Below, in pieces: positions 24,627-33,577 of a stretch of DNA of 64,000 bases. The translations under genes and the position numbers were made by a program. The notes under the pieces are model-generated. The model searched no databases and was not told where the DNA came from. It saw only the letters and a program-made list of their open reading frames with translations. The DNA is from Streptomyces griseoincarnatus (lineage in GTDB: Bacteria; Actinomycetota; Actinomycetes; Streptomycetales; Streptomycetaceae), in NCBI GenBank assembly GCA_014649575.1, contig BMTH01000003.1:1-64000 (forward strand), in the 5' to 3' direction. How positions within the stretch are numbered: position 1 is the first letter of the stretch; each line of letters opens with the position of its first letter.

Positions 24627-26267
24627 ATGGCCCGCGTCCCGACTGCCGTCATGAACCTGATCCACCGCTTCCCACGGCTCCCGCAGGCCCCGGCCCGCCG
24701 CCAACGCGCCGGCGCACGGCCCCCGGCCGGGCCGGCCCTCGGCCCCGGCGCACGGCCGCGCCCCTGGGTGCCCGCCCTCGGTCTGGTCGCGGTGGTGCTG
24801 CTCGGCGCCTGGCTCGGCCTTCTCGTCGTCGGCAACGTCCGTGTGCCGGTCGGCCCGATGGACACCACCATGGCCCTGCGCCCGTCCTTCACCGGCGGCA
24901 CGAAGATCAACGTGTCCCCCCTGGGCGCGCTGCAGCTCGACAGCCACATCGCCCCGGTACGCCTCGACGTCAACGTCGACCAGCTCGACCCCGAGCGCTC
25001 CCGGGCCCTCGTCGACCACCCCGAGCGCCTCTCAGGGCTCCAGGACGAGGTCACCGACGACGTCGCCCGCGGCACCGCGGACCTCGCCGTGCGCTCCGTT
25101 GTCGCCGTCGTCACCGGCGCGACCACGCTCGGGCTCCTCGTCTACCGCCGCCCGCGCCGCGCCCTGGCCGCAGGAGGGCTCGCCCTCGGCCTGCTGGCCG
25201 CGTCCGGCGGCTCGGCGTACGCGAGCTGGAACCCGGACTCGGTGCTGGAGCCGAAGTTCTCCGGCCTGCTCTCCTCCGCGCCCTCGCTGGTCGGCGACGC
25301 GCGCAGCATCGTCACCGAGTTCGACGTCTACCAGCAGGAGTTGGCCCGTCTGGTCACCAACGTGACCAAGCTCTACGACGCCACGTCCACGCTCCCCGTC
25401 TACCAGCCGGACCCGACCACCATCCGCGTCCTGCACGTCTCCGACATCCACCTCAACCCCGCGAGCTGGAAGATCATCGCCTCGCTGGTGGAGCAGTACA
25501 AGGTGGACGTGATCGTCGACTCCGGCGACACGATGGACCACGGCACGGCCGCCGAGAACGGCTTCCTGGACCCGGTCGAGGACCTGGGCGCCCCGTACGT
25601 GTGGGTGCGCGGCAACCACGACTCGCTCGTCACCCAGCGCTACCTCGACCGGATGAGGAACGTGCACGTCCTGGACGACGGCCGGGCGAGGACCATCGCG
25701 GGCCTGCGTTTCGCCGGCATCGGCGATCCGCAGTTCACCCCCGACCGCACGCAGAGGACCGGCGCCGAGCAGTCCCAGGAGCTGGCGGGCGCCCGGCTCG
25801 CCTCCGCGATGCGGGACCAGAAGCGGGCCGGCACCCCGGTGGACGTGGCGGTCGTCCACGAGCCCTCGGCGGCCCGCGAGGTGGACGGCACCGTGCCGCT
25901 GGTCCTCTCCGGCCATCTGCACCGTGAGGACACCGAGGTCATGCGGTACGGCACCCGGCTGCGCGTCGAGGGTTCCACCGGGGGCAGCGGCCTGCGCGCG
26001 ATCGAGGGCAAGTACCCCGACCCGATCGAGACGTCGATCCTCTACTTCGACCGGGACACCAAGCGCCTCCAGGCCTGGGACTCGATCGAGCTGGGCGGTC
26101 TCGGGCTCACCACGGCGGAAGTCAGCCGGCACCTGCCCGAGGAGAACCAGCCGGGCGCGGACAGCTCCCCGTCCCCCTCGGGCAGCTCCCCCGGCGCCTC
26201 GTCCGGCAGCCCGTCGGGGACGGCCCCCTCGTCCCCCTCCGCCACGCCGTCGCGACCCCGTTCCTGA
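24627..26267 (+). CDS. Membrane-anchored metallophosphoesterase
   Basis: A 546-residue protein. Two hydrophobic segments, at about residues 50-70 and 155-205, flank an extracytoplasmic stretch. A calcineurin-like phosphoesterase domain spans about 265-490, with the full metal-binding set: VSDIHLNP, SGDTMDHG, RGNHDS, VVHEPS and SGHLHRED. The last ~35 residues are a Ser/Pro/Gly-rich tail. ATG at 24627 has AGGGG upstream; the in-frame open region before it belongs to the lipoprotein antisense. The phosphoester substrate is unknown. Confidence 0.88.
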   Translation: MARVPTAVMNLIHRFPRLPQAPARRQRAGARPPAGPALGPGARPRPWVPALGLVAVVLLGAWLGLLVVGNVRVPVGPMDTTMALRPSFTGGTKINVSPLGALQLDSHIAPVRLDVNVDQLDPERSRALVDHPERLSGLQDEVTDDVARGTADLAVRSVVAVVTGATTLGLLVYRRPRRALAAGGLALGLLAASGGSAYASWNPDSVLEPKFSGLLSSAPSLVGDARSIVTEFDVYQQELARLVTNVTKLYDATSTLPVYQPDPTTIRVLHVSDIHLNPASWKIIASLVEQYKVDVIVDSGDTMDHGTAAENGFLDPVEDLGAPYVWVRGNHDSLVTQRYLDRMRNVHVLDDGRARTIAGLRFAGIGDPQFTPDRTQRTGAEQSQELAGARLASAMRDQKRAGTPVDVAVVHEPSAAREVDGTVPLVLSGHLHREDTEVMRYGTRLRVEGSTGGSGLRAIEGKYPDPIETSILYFDRDTKRLQAWDSIELGGLGLTTAEVSRHLPEENQPGADSSPSPSGSSPGASSGSPSGTAPSSPSATPSRPRS

Positions 26268-26347
26268 ACCGTTTTGGCGAACCATCCCGCCATCCCATAT
26301 GCTTCTCACGTCCCCGACGCGCTGAGAAGCGCCCAGGCGGGCCGATA

Positions 26348-26420
26348 GCCCTCATCGTCTAGCGGCCTAGGACGCCGCCCTTTCAAGGCGGTAGCACGGG
26401 TTCGAATCCCGTTGGGGGCA
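26348..26420 (+). tRNA. tRNA-Glu (TTC)
   Basis: A 73-nt cloverleaf beginning GCCCTCATCGTCTAG, anticodon stem-loop CCGCCCTTTCAAGGCGG with anticodon TTC, T-arm CGGGTTCGAATCCCG. CCA is not encoded. First of a three-tRNA cluster. Confidence 0.96.
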
Positions 26421-26459
26421 CGCACCACCCTGTGCGACACTGTCGTACGACACAAGCTT

Positions 26460-26534
26460 GGTCCTGTGGAGCAGTTTGGAGTGCTCGCCACCCTGTCAAG
26501 GTGGAGGCCGCGGGTTCAAATCCCGTCAGGACCG
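26460..26534 (+). tRNA. tRNA-Asp (GTC), first copy
   Basis: A 75-nt cloverleaf starting GGTCCTGTGGAGCAG, anticodon loop CTGTCAA with anticodon GTC, T-arm GCGGGTTCAAATCCCGT. Identical over its full length to the copy at 30808. Confidence 0.96.
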
Positions 26535-26539
26535 CTGAT

Positions 26540-26553
26540 GTTTCACGTGAAAC
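26540..26553. promoter_or_regulatory. parS chromosome-partitioning site
   Basis: GTTTCACGTGAAAC is a perfect 14-bp palindrome identical to the Streptomyces ParB-binding consensus. It is extended by TG/CA flanks. It lies in the 24-bp spacer between tRNA-Asp and tRNA-Phe. In S. coelicolor most parS sites cluster within a few hundred kilobases of oriC, so this supports an origin-proximal location. Confidence 0.92.
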
Positions 26554-26558
26554 ATCGC

Positions 26559-26632
26559 GGCTGGGTAGCTCAGTTGGTACGAGCGTCCGCCTGAAAAGCG
26601 GAAGGTCGCCGGTTCGACCCCGGCCCCAGCCA
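26559..26632 (+). tRNA. tRNA-Phe (GAA)
   Basis: A 74-nt cloverleaf: acceptor GGCTGGG / CCCAGCC, anticodon loop CTGAAAA with anticodon GAA, T-arm GCCGGTTCGACCCCGGC. CCA is not encoded. Confidence 0.96.
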
Positions 26633-26637
26633 CAGCG

Positions 26638-26664
26638 AAGGCCCCGATCTCAGATCGGGGCCTT
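26638..26664 (+). terminator. Terminator after tRNA cluster
   Basis: Arms AAGGCCCCGATCT / AGATCGGGGCCTT are perfectly complementary around a single base, followed by TGTTGTG. Five bases after tRNA-Phe. Confidence 0.85.
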
Positions 26665-26726
26665 GTTGTGTGCCCCGGCAAAATGGCTCGCCGCGTTTTT
26701 CCGCGGTCTGAGATCCTGGAGTCCGT

Positions 26727-29700
26727 ATGTCTACGCACTCTGCCCCCGCCCTCGGCTCCCTCGCCTCCCGCCTCTCCGAACTGTCGCTGCGCGATGCGCA
26801 CCGGCTCGGGCGGCGTCTCGAGGGCGCCCGCAAGATCCGTAAACCGGAGGCGCGCGCCGCCGTGCTCGGTGAGATCGAGGCGGAGGTCGCCGCGGCCGGG
26901 GAACGGATGGCGGCGCGCCGGGCCAGGGTGCCGGAGGTCAGGTATCCCGAGCAGCTGCCCGTCAGCCAGAAGAAGGACGCCATCGCCGAGGCCATCCGTG
27001 ACCACCAGGTGGTGATCGTGGCCGGTGAGACGGGCTCGGGCAAGACCACGCAGATCCCGAAGATCTGCATGGAGCTGGGACGCGGCGTCCGCGGCATGAT
27101 CGGGCACACCCAGCCCCGCCGGATCGCGGCCCGCACGGTGGCCGAGCGGGTCGCCGAGGAGCTGGACACCCCGCTCGGCGAGGCCGTCGGCTGGAAGGTC
27201 CGATTCACCGACCAGGTGGACCCGGAGGCCACGTTCGTCAAGCTGATGACGGACGGCATCCTCCTCGCGGAGATCCAGACCGACCGCGAACTGCGCGCCT
27301 ACGACACGATCATCATCGACGAGGCGCACGAACGGTCCCTGAACATCGACTTCCTGCTCGGCTATCTCGCGCAGCTGCTGCCGAAGCGTCCCGACCTCAA
27401 GGTCGTCATCACCTCGGCGACCATCGACCCCGAGCGCTTCTCCCGGCACTTCGACGACGCCCCGATCATCGAGGTCAGCGGGCGGACGTACCCGGTGGAG
27501 GTGCGGTACCGGCCGCTGCTGGAGGAGAACCCCGACGACGCTGACGACGCCGACCGGGACCAGATCACCGCGATCACCGACGCCGTCGAGGAACTGATGG
27601 CCGAGGGCCCCGGCGACATCCTGGTGTTCCTCTCCGGCGAGCGCGAGATCCGGGACACGGCGGACGCGCTGAACAAGAAGCGCTACCGCTCCACCGAGGT
27701 GCTGCCGCTCTACGCCCGGCTGTCGCACGCCGAGCAGCACCGGGTTTTCCAACAGCACGGCGGGCGCCGGATCGTGCTGGCGACCAACGTGGCCGAGACC
27801 TCCCTCACCGTCCCCGGCATCAAGTACGTCATCGACCCCGGCTTCGCCCGCATCTCGCGGTACAGCCACCGCACCAAGGTGCAGCGGCTGCCGATCGAGC
27901 CGGTCTCTCAGGCCAGCGCCAACCAGCGCAAGGGCCGCTGCGGCCGTACCTCGGACGGCATCTGCATCCGGCTGTACAGCGAGGACGACTTCCTCTCCCG
28001 TCCCGAGTTCACCGACGCGGAGATCCTGCGGACCAACCTCGCCTCGGTCATCCTCCAGATGACGGCGGCCGGCCTGGGCGAGATCGAGAAGTTCCCCTTC
28101 ATCGACCCGCCGGACCACCGCAACATCCGCGACGGCGTCCAGCTGCTCCAGGAGCTCGGCGCGCTGGACCCCACGCAGAAGGACCCGCGCAAGCGCCTCA
28201 CCCAGACCGGCCGGAAGCTGGCCCAGCTACCGGTGGACCCGCGTCTGGCGCGCATGGTGCTGGAGGCCGACCGCAACGGCTGCGTCCGCGAAGTCATGGT
28301 CATCGCCGCCGCCCTGTCCATCCAGGACCCGCGTGAACGTCCCGCCGACAAGCAGGCGCAGGCCGACCAGCAGCACGCCCGCTTCCGCGACGAGACCAGC
28401 GACTTCCTCGCCTACCTCAACCTGTGGCGGTACATCCGCGAGCAGCAGAAGGAGCGCGGCTCGTCGTCGTTCCGGCGGATGTGCAAGCAGGAGTACCTGA
28501 ACTTCCTGCGCATCCGCGAGTGGCAGGACATCTACGCCCAGCTGCGGACCGTCGCCAAGCAGATGGGCATCCACCTCAACGAACAGGACGCCCCCGCCGA
28601 CCGCGTCCACGTCTCGCTGCTGGCCGGTCTGCTCTCACACATCGGCATGAAGGACGTGAAGGAGTCCAAGGACTCCGGGCAGGGCGGCGGCCGGCGCGAC
28701 GGCGGGCGCAACGAGTACCTCGGCGCGCGCAACGCCAAGTTCGCCGTCTTCCCGGGCTCCGCGCTGTTCAAGAAGCCGCCGCGGTTCGTGATGTCGGCGG
28801 AGCTGGTGGAGACGTCCCGGCTCTGGGCGCGGGTCAACGCGAAGATCGAGCCGGAGTGGGTCGAGCCGCTCGCCGAGCACCTGCTCAGGCGCACCTACAG
28901 CGAGCCGCACTGGGAGAAGGACCAGGCGGCCGTGATGGCGTACGAGAAGGTCACGCTGTACGGCGTGCCGATCGTGGCGCAGCGGAAGGTGAACTACGGG
29001 CGGATCGACGCGGAGCTGTCCAGGGAGCTGTTCATCCGCAACGCCCTGGTGGAGGGCGACTGGCGCACGCACCACAAGTTCTTCGCGGACAACCGCAAGC
29101 TGCTGACCGAGGTCGAGGAGCTGGAGCACCGGGCGCGGCGCCGGGACATCCTGGTCGACGACGAGACCCTCTTCGACTTCTACGACCAGCGGATCCCCGA
29201 CCATGTGGTCTCGGGTGCGCACTTCGACTCGTGGTGGAAGCACAAGCGGCGCGAGCAGCCCGACTTCCTCGACTTCGAGCGGGAGATGCTGATTCGTGAG
29301 TCGGCGGACGCGGTCACCAAGGCCGACTACCCCGACACCTGGCGGCAGGGCCCGCTCAAGTTCCGTGTGACGTACCAGTTCGAGCCCGGGGCGGACGCGG
29401 ACGGCGTGACCGTCCACATCCCGCTCCAGGTGCTGAACCAGGTCACGGACGAGGGCTTCGACTGGCAGATCCCGGGTCTGCGCGAAGAGGTCGTCACGGA
29501 GCTGATCCGCTCCCTGCCCAAGCCGATCCGGCGCAACTACGTGCCGGCGCCGAACTACGCGAAGGCGTTCCTGGAGCGCGCCGTGCCGCTGCAGGAGCCG
29601 CTCACCGTCACCATGGCCCGCGAGCTGAAGCGGATGGTCGGGGTGCCGTTCGAGGCGGAGGACTTCGACTGGTCGCGCGTCCCCGACCACTTGAAGGTGA

Positions 29701-30716
29701 CGTTCCGGATCGTCGACGAGCGGCGCCGCACGCTCGCCGAGGACAAGGACCTGGAGGCGCTGAAGCTCACGCTGCGTCCCAAGGCGCGCAAGGCGCTGTC
29801 GCAGGCGGCCGCCGCCACGGCGCAGCGTCAGGGCGGGGAGTCGCTGGAGCGCAAGGGGCTGACGGACTGGACGATCGGTTCGCTCACCCGGGTGTTCGAG
29901 ACGCGCCGGGCCGGCCAGCCGGTGAAGGCGTACCCGGCGCTGGTGGACGACGGCGACTCGGTGTCGGTGCGGCTGTTCGACTCGGAGGCCGAGCAGGCGG
30001 AGGCGATGTGGAAGGGCACCCGGCGGCTGATCCTGCTGGGGATCCCGGTCAACCCGGCGAAGTTCGCGTCCGAGAAGCTGACCAACCCTCAGAAGCTCGC
30101 CCTGTCCGCCAATCCGCACGGTTCGGTGCAGGCGCTGTTCGACGACTGCGCCACGGCCGCGGCGGACAAGCTGATCACGGACTTCGGCGGCCCGGTGTGG
30201 GACGAGGAGTCGTACCGGAAGCTGTTCGACAAGGTGCGGGCGGAGATCGTCGACACGACGGTCCGCGCGGTCGGGCAGGTGCAGCAGGTACTGGCCGCCT
30301 GGCAGGCCTGTGAGCGCCGTCTGAAGGGCGTCCGCAGCCCCGCGCTGCTGCCGAACCTCCAGGACGTCCGCACGCAGCTGGACGGGCTCGTGAAGCCGGG
30401 TTTCGTGACCGAGGCGGGGCTGCGCAGGATGCCGGACCTGATGCGGTACCTGGTGGCCGCCGACCGCCGGCTCCAGCAGATGCCGACGAACGTCCAGCGG
30501 GACACCACGCGCATGGCGAAGGTCCACGAGATGCGGGACGAGTACGCCTGGCTCCTGGAGCAGATGCCGCAGGGCCGGCCGGTGCCGCAGCAGGTGCGGG
30601 ACATCCGCTGGATGATCGAGGAGCTGCGGGTCAGCTACTTCGCCCACGCGCTGGGCACGGCGTACCCCGTGTCGGACAAGCGGATCGTGAAGGCGATCGA
30701 CGCCGTGGCACCGTGA
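26727..30716 (+). CDS. hrpA: ATP-dependent RNA helicase HrpA (DEAH-box)
   Basis: A 1329-residue DEAH/RHA helicase, the usual length for HrpA. Motifs: GETGSGKTTQIPKI (I) at about residue 98, TQPRR (Ia), IIDEAHERSLNIDF (II), TSATI (III), LATNVAETSLTVPG (V) and QRKGRCGRTSDG (VI). The helicase-associated and OB-fold regions follow, then the long HrpA-specific C-terminal domain. E. coli HrpA rescues stalled and collided ribosomes. ATG at 26727 follows GGAG at good spacing. It is flanked by two identical tRNA-Asp genes. Confidence 0.95.
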   Translation: MSTHSAPALGSLASRLSELSLRDAHRLGRRLEGARKIRKPEARAAVLGEIEAEVAAAGERMAARRARVPEVRYPEQLPVSQKKDAIAEAIRDHQVVIVAGETGSGKTTQIPKICMELGRGVRGMIGHTQPRRIAARTVAERVAEELDTPLGEAVGWKVRFTDQVDPEATFVKLMTDGILLAEIQTDRELRAYDTIIIDEAHERSLNIDFLLGYLAQLLPKRPDLKVVITSATIDPERFSRHFDDAPIIEVSGRTYPVEVRYRPLLEENPDDADDADRDQITAITDAVEELMAEGPGDILVFLSGEREIRDTADALNKKRYRSTEVLPLYARLSHAEQHRVFQQHGGRRIVLATNVAETSLTVPGIKYVIDPGFARISRYSHRTKVQRLPIEPVSQASANQRKGRCGRTSDGICIRLYSEDDFLSRPEFTDAEILRTNLASVILQMTAAGLGEIEKFPFIDPPDHRNIRDGVQLLQELGALDPTQKDPRKRLTQTGRKLAQLPVDPRLARMVLEADRNGCVREVMVIAAALSIQDPRERPADKQAQADQQHARFRDETSDFLAYLNLWRYIREQQKERGSSSFRRMCKQEYLNFLRIREWQDIYAQLRTVAKQMGIHLNEQDAPADRVHVSLLAGLLSHIGMKDVKESKDSGQGGGRRDGGRNEYLGARNAKFAVFPGSALFKKPPRFVMSAELVETSRLWARVNAKIEPEWVEPLAEHLLRRTYSEPHWEKDQAAVMAYEKVTLYGVPIVAQRKVNYGRIDAELSRELFIRNALVEGDWRTHHKFFADNRKLLTEVEELEHRARRRDILVDDETLFDFYDQRIPDHVVSGAHFDSWWKHKRREQPDFLDFEREMLIRESADAVTKADYPDTWRQGPLKFRVTYQFEPGADADGVTVHIPLQVLNQVTDEGFDWQIPGLREEVVTELIRSLPKPIRRNYVPAPNYAKAFLERAVPLQEPLTVTMARELKRMVGVPFEAEDFDWSRVPDHLKVTFRIVDERRRTLAEDKDLEALKLTLRPKARKALSQAAAATAQRQGGESLERKGLTDWTIGSLTRVFETRRAGQPVKAYPALVDDGDSVSVRLFDSEAEQAEAMWKGTRRLILLGIPVNPAKFASEKLTNPQKLALSANPHGSVQALFDDCATAAADKLITDFGGPVWDEESYRKLFDKVRAEIVDTTVRAVGQVQQVLAAWQACERRLKGVRSPALLPNLQDVRTQLDGLVKPGFVTEAGLRRMPDLMRYLVAADRRLQQMPTNVQRDTTRMAKVHEMRDEYAWLLEQMPQGRPVPQQVRDIRWMIEELRVSYFAHALGTAYPVSDKRIVKAIDAVAP

Positions 30717-30807
30717 CGGGCCCCGCACGCAGGGTGAGTTCGACCAGGGGGCTCCCGCTCCTGTACAGTCCTTCTCGCAGCGCAACGCAGGAAAGCGCCG
30801 CGATTCT

Positions 30808-30882
30808 GGTCCTGTGGAGCAGTTTGGAGTGCTCGCCACCCTGTCAAGGTGGAGGCCGCGGGTTCAAATCCCGTCAGGACCG
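30808..30882 (+). tRNA. tRNA-Asp (GTC), second copy
   Basis: Identical 75-nt sequence to the gene at 26460-26534, same strand, 4,348 bp downstream across hrpA. The flanks differ, so only the tRNA itself is duplicated. Confidence 0.96.
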
Positions 30883-30888
30883 CATACC

Positions 30889-30925
30889 GGAAGGCCCGCC
30901 CCCCGTAAGGGATGGCGGGCCTTCC
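30889..30925 (+). terminator. Terminator after second tRNA-Asp
   Basis: Arms GGAAGGCCCGCC / GGCGGGCCTTCC pair perfectly over 12 bases around a 13-base loop, six bases after the tRNA. Confidence 0.8.
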
Positions 30926-31112
30926 GCATGTGCGGACCCGTGCGGATCTGTGCGGGCGCCCCGGAGGCGCCGTAAGGGCCCCTCCGCAGGCCTGTAGGCC
31001 CGGGAAGGGCCCCACGGCCCAGTCCGGGGCTCCTGCGCCGTCTTGACGGCCTCACGGTCCCTCGGTACTCCAGGAACAGGGCACGTGTCCGCGGGGGGAC
31101 CGGAGGTGGCGC

Positions 31113-31331
31113 ATGACGGCATCGGCCAGGCATGAGACAAGGGCACTGCTCCGCGCGCATCTGGCTGCCGCGTCGTCGTACCGGCATCTCACCCGTCACT
31201 GCCCGGTCTGCCGCCGTCTCCAGCGCCTGGCGATGGACTCGGCGCCCGCCGACGACACCGCGCGCGTGGAGCCGTCCGAGCCCGTCGGGGATCCTCAGGA
31301 ACAAGCCGCCGCCGACGCGCGTTCCGTCTAG
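31113..31331 (+). CDS. Small DUF6274-like protein
   Basis: A 72-residue protein. The N-terminal half is basic and helical (ARHETRALLRAHLAAASSYRHLTRHC), with a CPVCRRL cysteine pair that may bind metal. The C-terminal half is acidic and disordered. ATG at 31113 has GGAGGTGG at ideal spacing. A short protein of this kind is recalled next to bldC in other Streptomyces and classed as DUF6274. Function unknown. Confidence 0.72.
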   Translation: MTASARHETRALLRAHLAAASSYRHLTRHCPVCRRLQRLAMDSAPADDTARVEPSEPVGDPQEQAAADARSV

Positions 31332-31576
31332 CGCATATGCCGTCGGCCCAACAACCCAGCTGGTATGTGACGGGTGTCACTGCATGAGTTTTCACCGGGG
31401 CGGAACTTACGCCTCACCTACAACAGGTCAATTTAATATGTGCAATTGCACTCCCCCGAGTGCTCCGCCCCGGCCCCTTCGGAGCCGATCCCACAGGCCT
31501 CCTCAGGGTCCGACAAGCCCGCGCACAGAAGGCCGTTGAGGCCGCCCGGCCCCGCGCACGGACCCACCGCCGGCGC
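31332..31576. other. AT-rich gap with palindromes, no gene
   Basis: This stretch between the DUF6274-like gene and the bldC terminator is unusually AT-rich for the window around 31410-31450 (TCAATTTAATATG). It holds GTGACGGGTGTCAC (31367-31380) and GTGCAATTGCAC (31440-31451), both palindromic. It may carry a promoter or small RNA. The open frames here run through the terminator and lack coding character. Confidence 0.4.
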
Positions 31577-31618
31577 ACAAAAAAGATCGCGCTGGACCCG
31601 GCGGAGTCCAGCGCGATC
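31577..31618 (-). terminator. Intrinsic terminator of bldC
   Basis: A 13-bp perfect stem (31585-31597 / 31606-31618) followed on the minus strand by six T residues. A canonical U-tract terminator is uncommon in Streptomyces. It lies 150 bp beyond the bldC stop, giving bldC mRNA a long 3' untranslated region. Confidence 0.88.
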
Positions 31619-31767
31619 AACGACGCACCCGGTGTTCAGTTGGCGGTGAAGCTCTGATTCGGTTGGGCGAGAGGGCTGTTGGGGCAGTCCCCGCGTCGCT
31701 TGGAGCTAAAAGTCCCGGGCGTCGCGGCCGGTGGGGGACCAGCCGGTTCTGCCCGGTTCATGCAGGT

Positions 31768-31974
31768 TCAGGCCTCGCTGCGCTGCTGCGGGATGCCCGC
31801 GAGCAGCGCGCGGACCTCGGCCTCGCGGTAGCGGCGGTGCCCGCCGAGCGTGCGGATCGACGTGAGCTTGCCGGCCTTCGCCCAGCGCGTGACCGTCTTC
31901 GGGTCGACGCGGAACATGGTGGCAACCTCAGCGGGGGTCAGCAGCGGCTCGGCATCAGGGGTGCGAGCGGTCAT
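31768..31974 (-). CDS. bldC: Developmental regulator BldC
   Basis: A 68-residue MerR-like winged-HTH protein without an effector domain. The DNA-binding helix and wing read LTPAEVATMFRVDPKTVTRW and RTLGGHRRYREAEVRALL, matching BldC at full length. BldC binds cooperatively to direct repeats and holds Streptomyces in vegetative growth by repressing sporulation genes. ATG at 31974 has GAGGAGG upstream. It is transcribed alone. The upstream region contains a BldD-type box, and the gene ends at a U-tract terminator. Confidence 0.97.
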   Translation of the reverse strand: MTARTPDAEPLLTPAEVATMFRVDPKTVTRWAKAGKLTSIRTLGGHRRYREAEVRALLAGIPQQRSEA

Positions 31975-32514
31975 GAGCGGCCTCCTCGGGAGAACCGAAC
32001 CTTCTCGGTTCTTTCCTCTAAATTCTGCACCTTGACCCGCGTTGCCCGAAATGGCGGACGCGAGTCGAGTCGGTTATAGGACGAACGGCTTGTCCTCGGC
32101 ACTACAACTACACCATCTGTCCAGCCACGTCGGCCAAACCGATGGAATTGCCCTCCCAGGTGTTCATCAGCCGCGGAAGCCGATGGACCATGCCATAGCG
32201 GACAGTCACGCCCCTGTGACGATCAGTCACAGCAGCGTGCAGGAGTCACCGGACCCCCCATAGCGTGCAATGCTGAGATACCGCCCATAGTGGAGCACAA
32301 CAGGACGGAGGAGCCCTCCCCGGACTCCTTGTCCTATTTTGGCATGAGGAGGGGCAAGGGGCGCAAGGGCCTTGTACGTGCGGTCCATCACGCTTGACAC
32401 ACTTGAGACGTACGCCCGGAACGGTCGCTACGTCCGATGTCGCATCCGGATTGACGCGACTTCAACCAACCTCAGGGCGAAGACAAAACCCCAAGAAAGG
32501 CGTTTGGTCAAACG
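31975..32514. other. 540-bp region upstream of bldC
   Basis: The region separates bldC from the end of the hypothetical gene at 32515. Besides the BldD box at 32217 it has a TTGACA hexamer at 32394-32399 (plus strand) with no good partner. No coding frame is convincing. Its length fits a long bldC leader or several promoters. Confidence 0.45.
32217..32229. promoter_or_regulatory. BldD-binding-box candidate upstream of bldC
   Basis: TGACGATCAGTCA fits the BldD half-site consensus TNAC-N5-GTNA exactly, and the palindrome extends one base each side (GTGAC/GTCAC). A second GTCAC lies just upstream at 32204-32208. It is ~243 bp before the bldC start. bldC is recalled as a direct target of BldD with c-di-GMP. 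Confidence 0.65.
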
Positions 32515-33357
32515 TCAGTTCGCCGAGCGCAGGTCACGGACCGCGCGCCAGCGCTCGACGAGGCGCCCGTACGCCTCCGCGGCGCCCCCTTCGTCGCCCC
32601 GCCGCAGCGCCGCGATCCCCTCGCCCACGTCGGCCGCCGAGTGGTCGTCCTCCAGGGCGCCGGCCGGCAGGGCGTGCACGAGTCCCCCGTAGTCCAGCTC
32701 GACCAGCGAGCGCGGGTGGAACTCCTCCAGCCAGCGGCCGACGTCCACCAGGCCGTCGATCAGCAGGCTCTCGTCCACGGAGTCCCGCAGCGCCCGCAGC
32801 CCCCGCGCCACCCGACGCCGCGCCTGGACCATGGGCGTGCGGTAGCGCAGGACCGGAACCTCGCCCGCGGAGCCCTTGGCGTACTCGCGCTCCTCGTCGG
32901 CGAAGAGCACGAACCAGTTGATCGGCACCTGCCAGGTGGACGTGCGGATCCACGGACGTGCGTCGGGGTGCTCGGCCAGCCAGCGCTCGTAGTCCCGGCT
33001 CGTCTCGTTCCGCACGACCGGGGGCAGCAGGGCGTCCAGGACCGGCAGCGGGTACTCCTCCGCGAGCCCTTCCAGTGCCTGCCAGCCGCGCAGCCTGGTG
33101 CGCCACGGGCAGACGCGGACCTCGCCGTCCGTCTCCAGCACGAAGGCGTCGTCGCTCTCGTGCACCGGAACCGGCGCAGGCGGGACCGCCGCGAGGTCGG
33201 CCAGCGACCGGCGCAGCTCCTCCTGGTAGGACGGGAGGTCGTCCCGCCGGGCGTACCGCTCCCAGTGGCCGCGCTCCGGCTCGGGGAAGGCGGCCAGCGG
33301 TTCGTACACGCGCAGGTAGGCGGCGTAGGGGACGATCACCGAGGACACCTTGGTCAC
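32515..33357 (-). CDS. Conserved hypothetical protein between bldC and vdh
   Basis: A 280-residue cytoplasmic protein with no recognised catalytic motif. It is rich in Trp and charged residues (SYQEELRRSLADLAA; WIRTSTWQVPINWFVLFADEER). GTG at 33357 has GGGAGGGAG at workable spacing; the frame upstream to 33492 has composition unlike coding sequence. Orthologues are recalled at this position in other Streptomyces, so it is a real gene of unknown role. Divergent from vdh. Confidence 0.8.
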   Translation of the reverse strand: MTKVSSVIVPYAAYLRVYEPLAAFPEPERGHWERYARRDDLPSYQEELRRSLADLAAVPPAPVPVHESDDAFVLETDGEVRVCPWRTRLRGWQALEGLAEEYPLPVLDALLPPVVRNETSRDYERWLAEHPDARPWIRTSTWQVPINWFVLFADEEREYAKGSAGEVPVLRYRTPMVQARRRVARGLRALRDSVDESLLIDGLVDVGRWLEEFHPRSLVELDYGGLVHALPAGALEDDHSAADVGEGIAALRRGDEGGAAEAYGRLVERWRAVRDLRSAN

Positions 33358-33577
33358 GCTCTGCTCCCTCCCCCGCGGACCGCCGCGAAAACCTGTCCGG
33401 CCTCCGCCCGGACGGGTGGGAAACCCCGGCAAATCGTCGCACGCGGTACTCCGGACGGAGGTGATCCGGGACACAGTGCCGCCGACCGGCAAGTAAGGAT
33501 CTACTCTCGTGCCACAGCCCCCGCCACCCGTACGGGAGCCCGTCCCACCCGCCGCTACTTACTCAGGAGTCACCACA

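Noticed and set aside
26348..30882. tRNA cluster as integration site of a mobile element, with the duplicate tRNA-Asp as att sites
   Set aside because: There is no integrase, no plasmid or phage genes, and the segment between the copies is the housekeeping gene hrpA with normal composition.
31440..31657. Small plus-strand frames starting near 31440 and 31460
   Set aside because: They run through the bldC terminator stem and lack ribosome sites.
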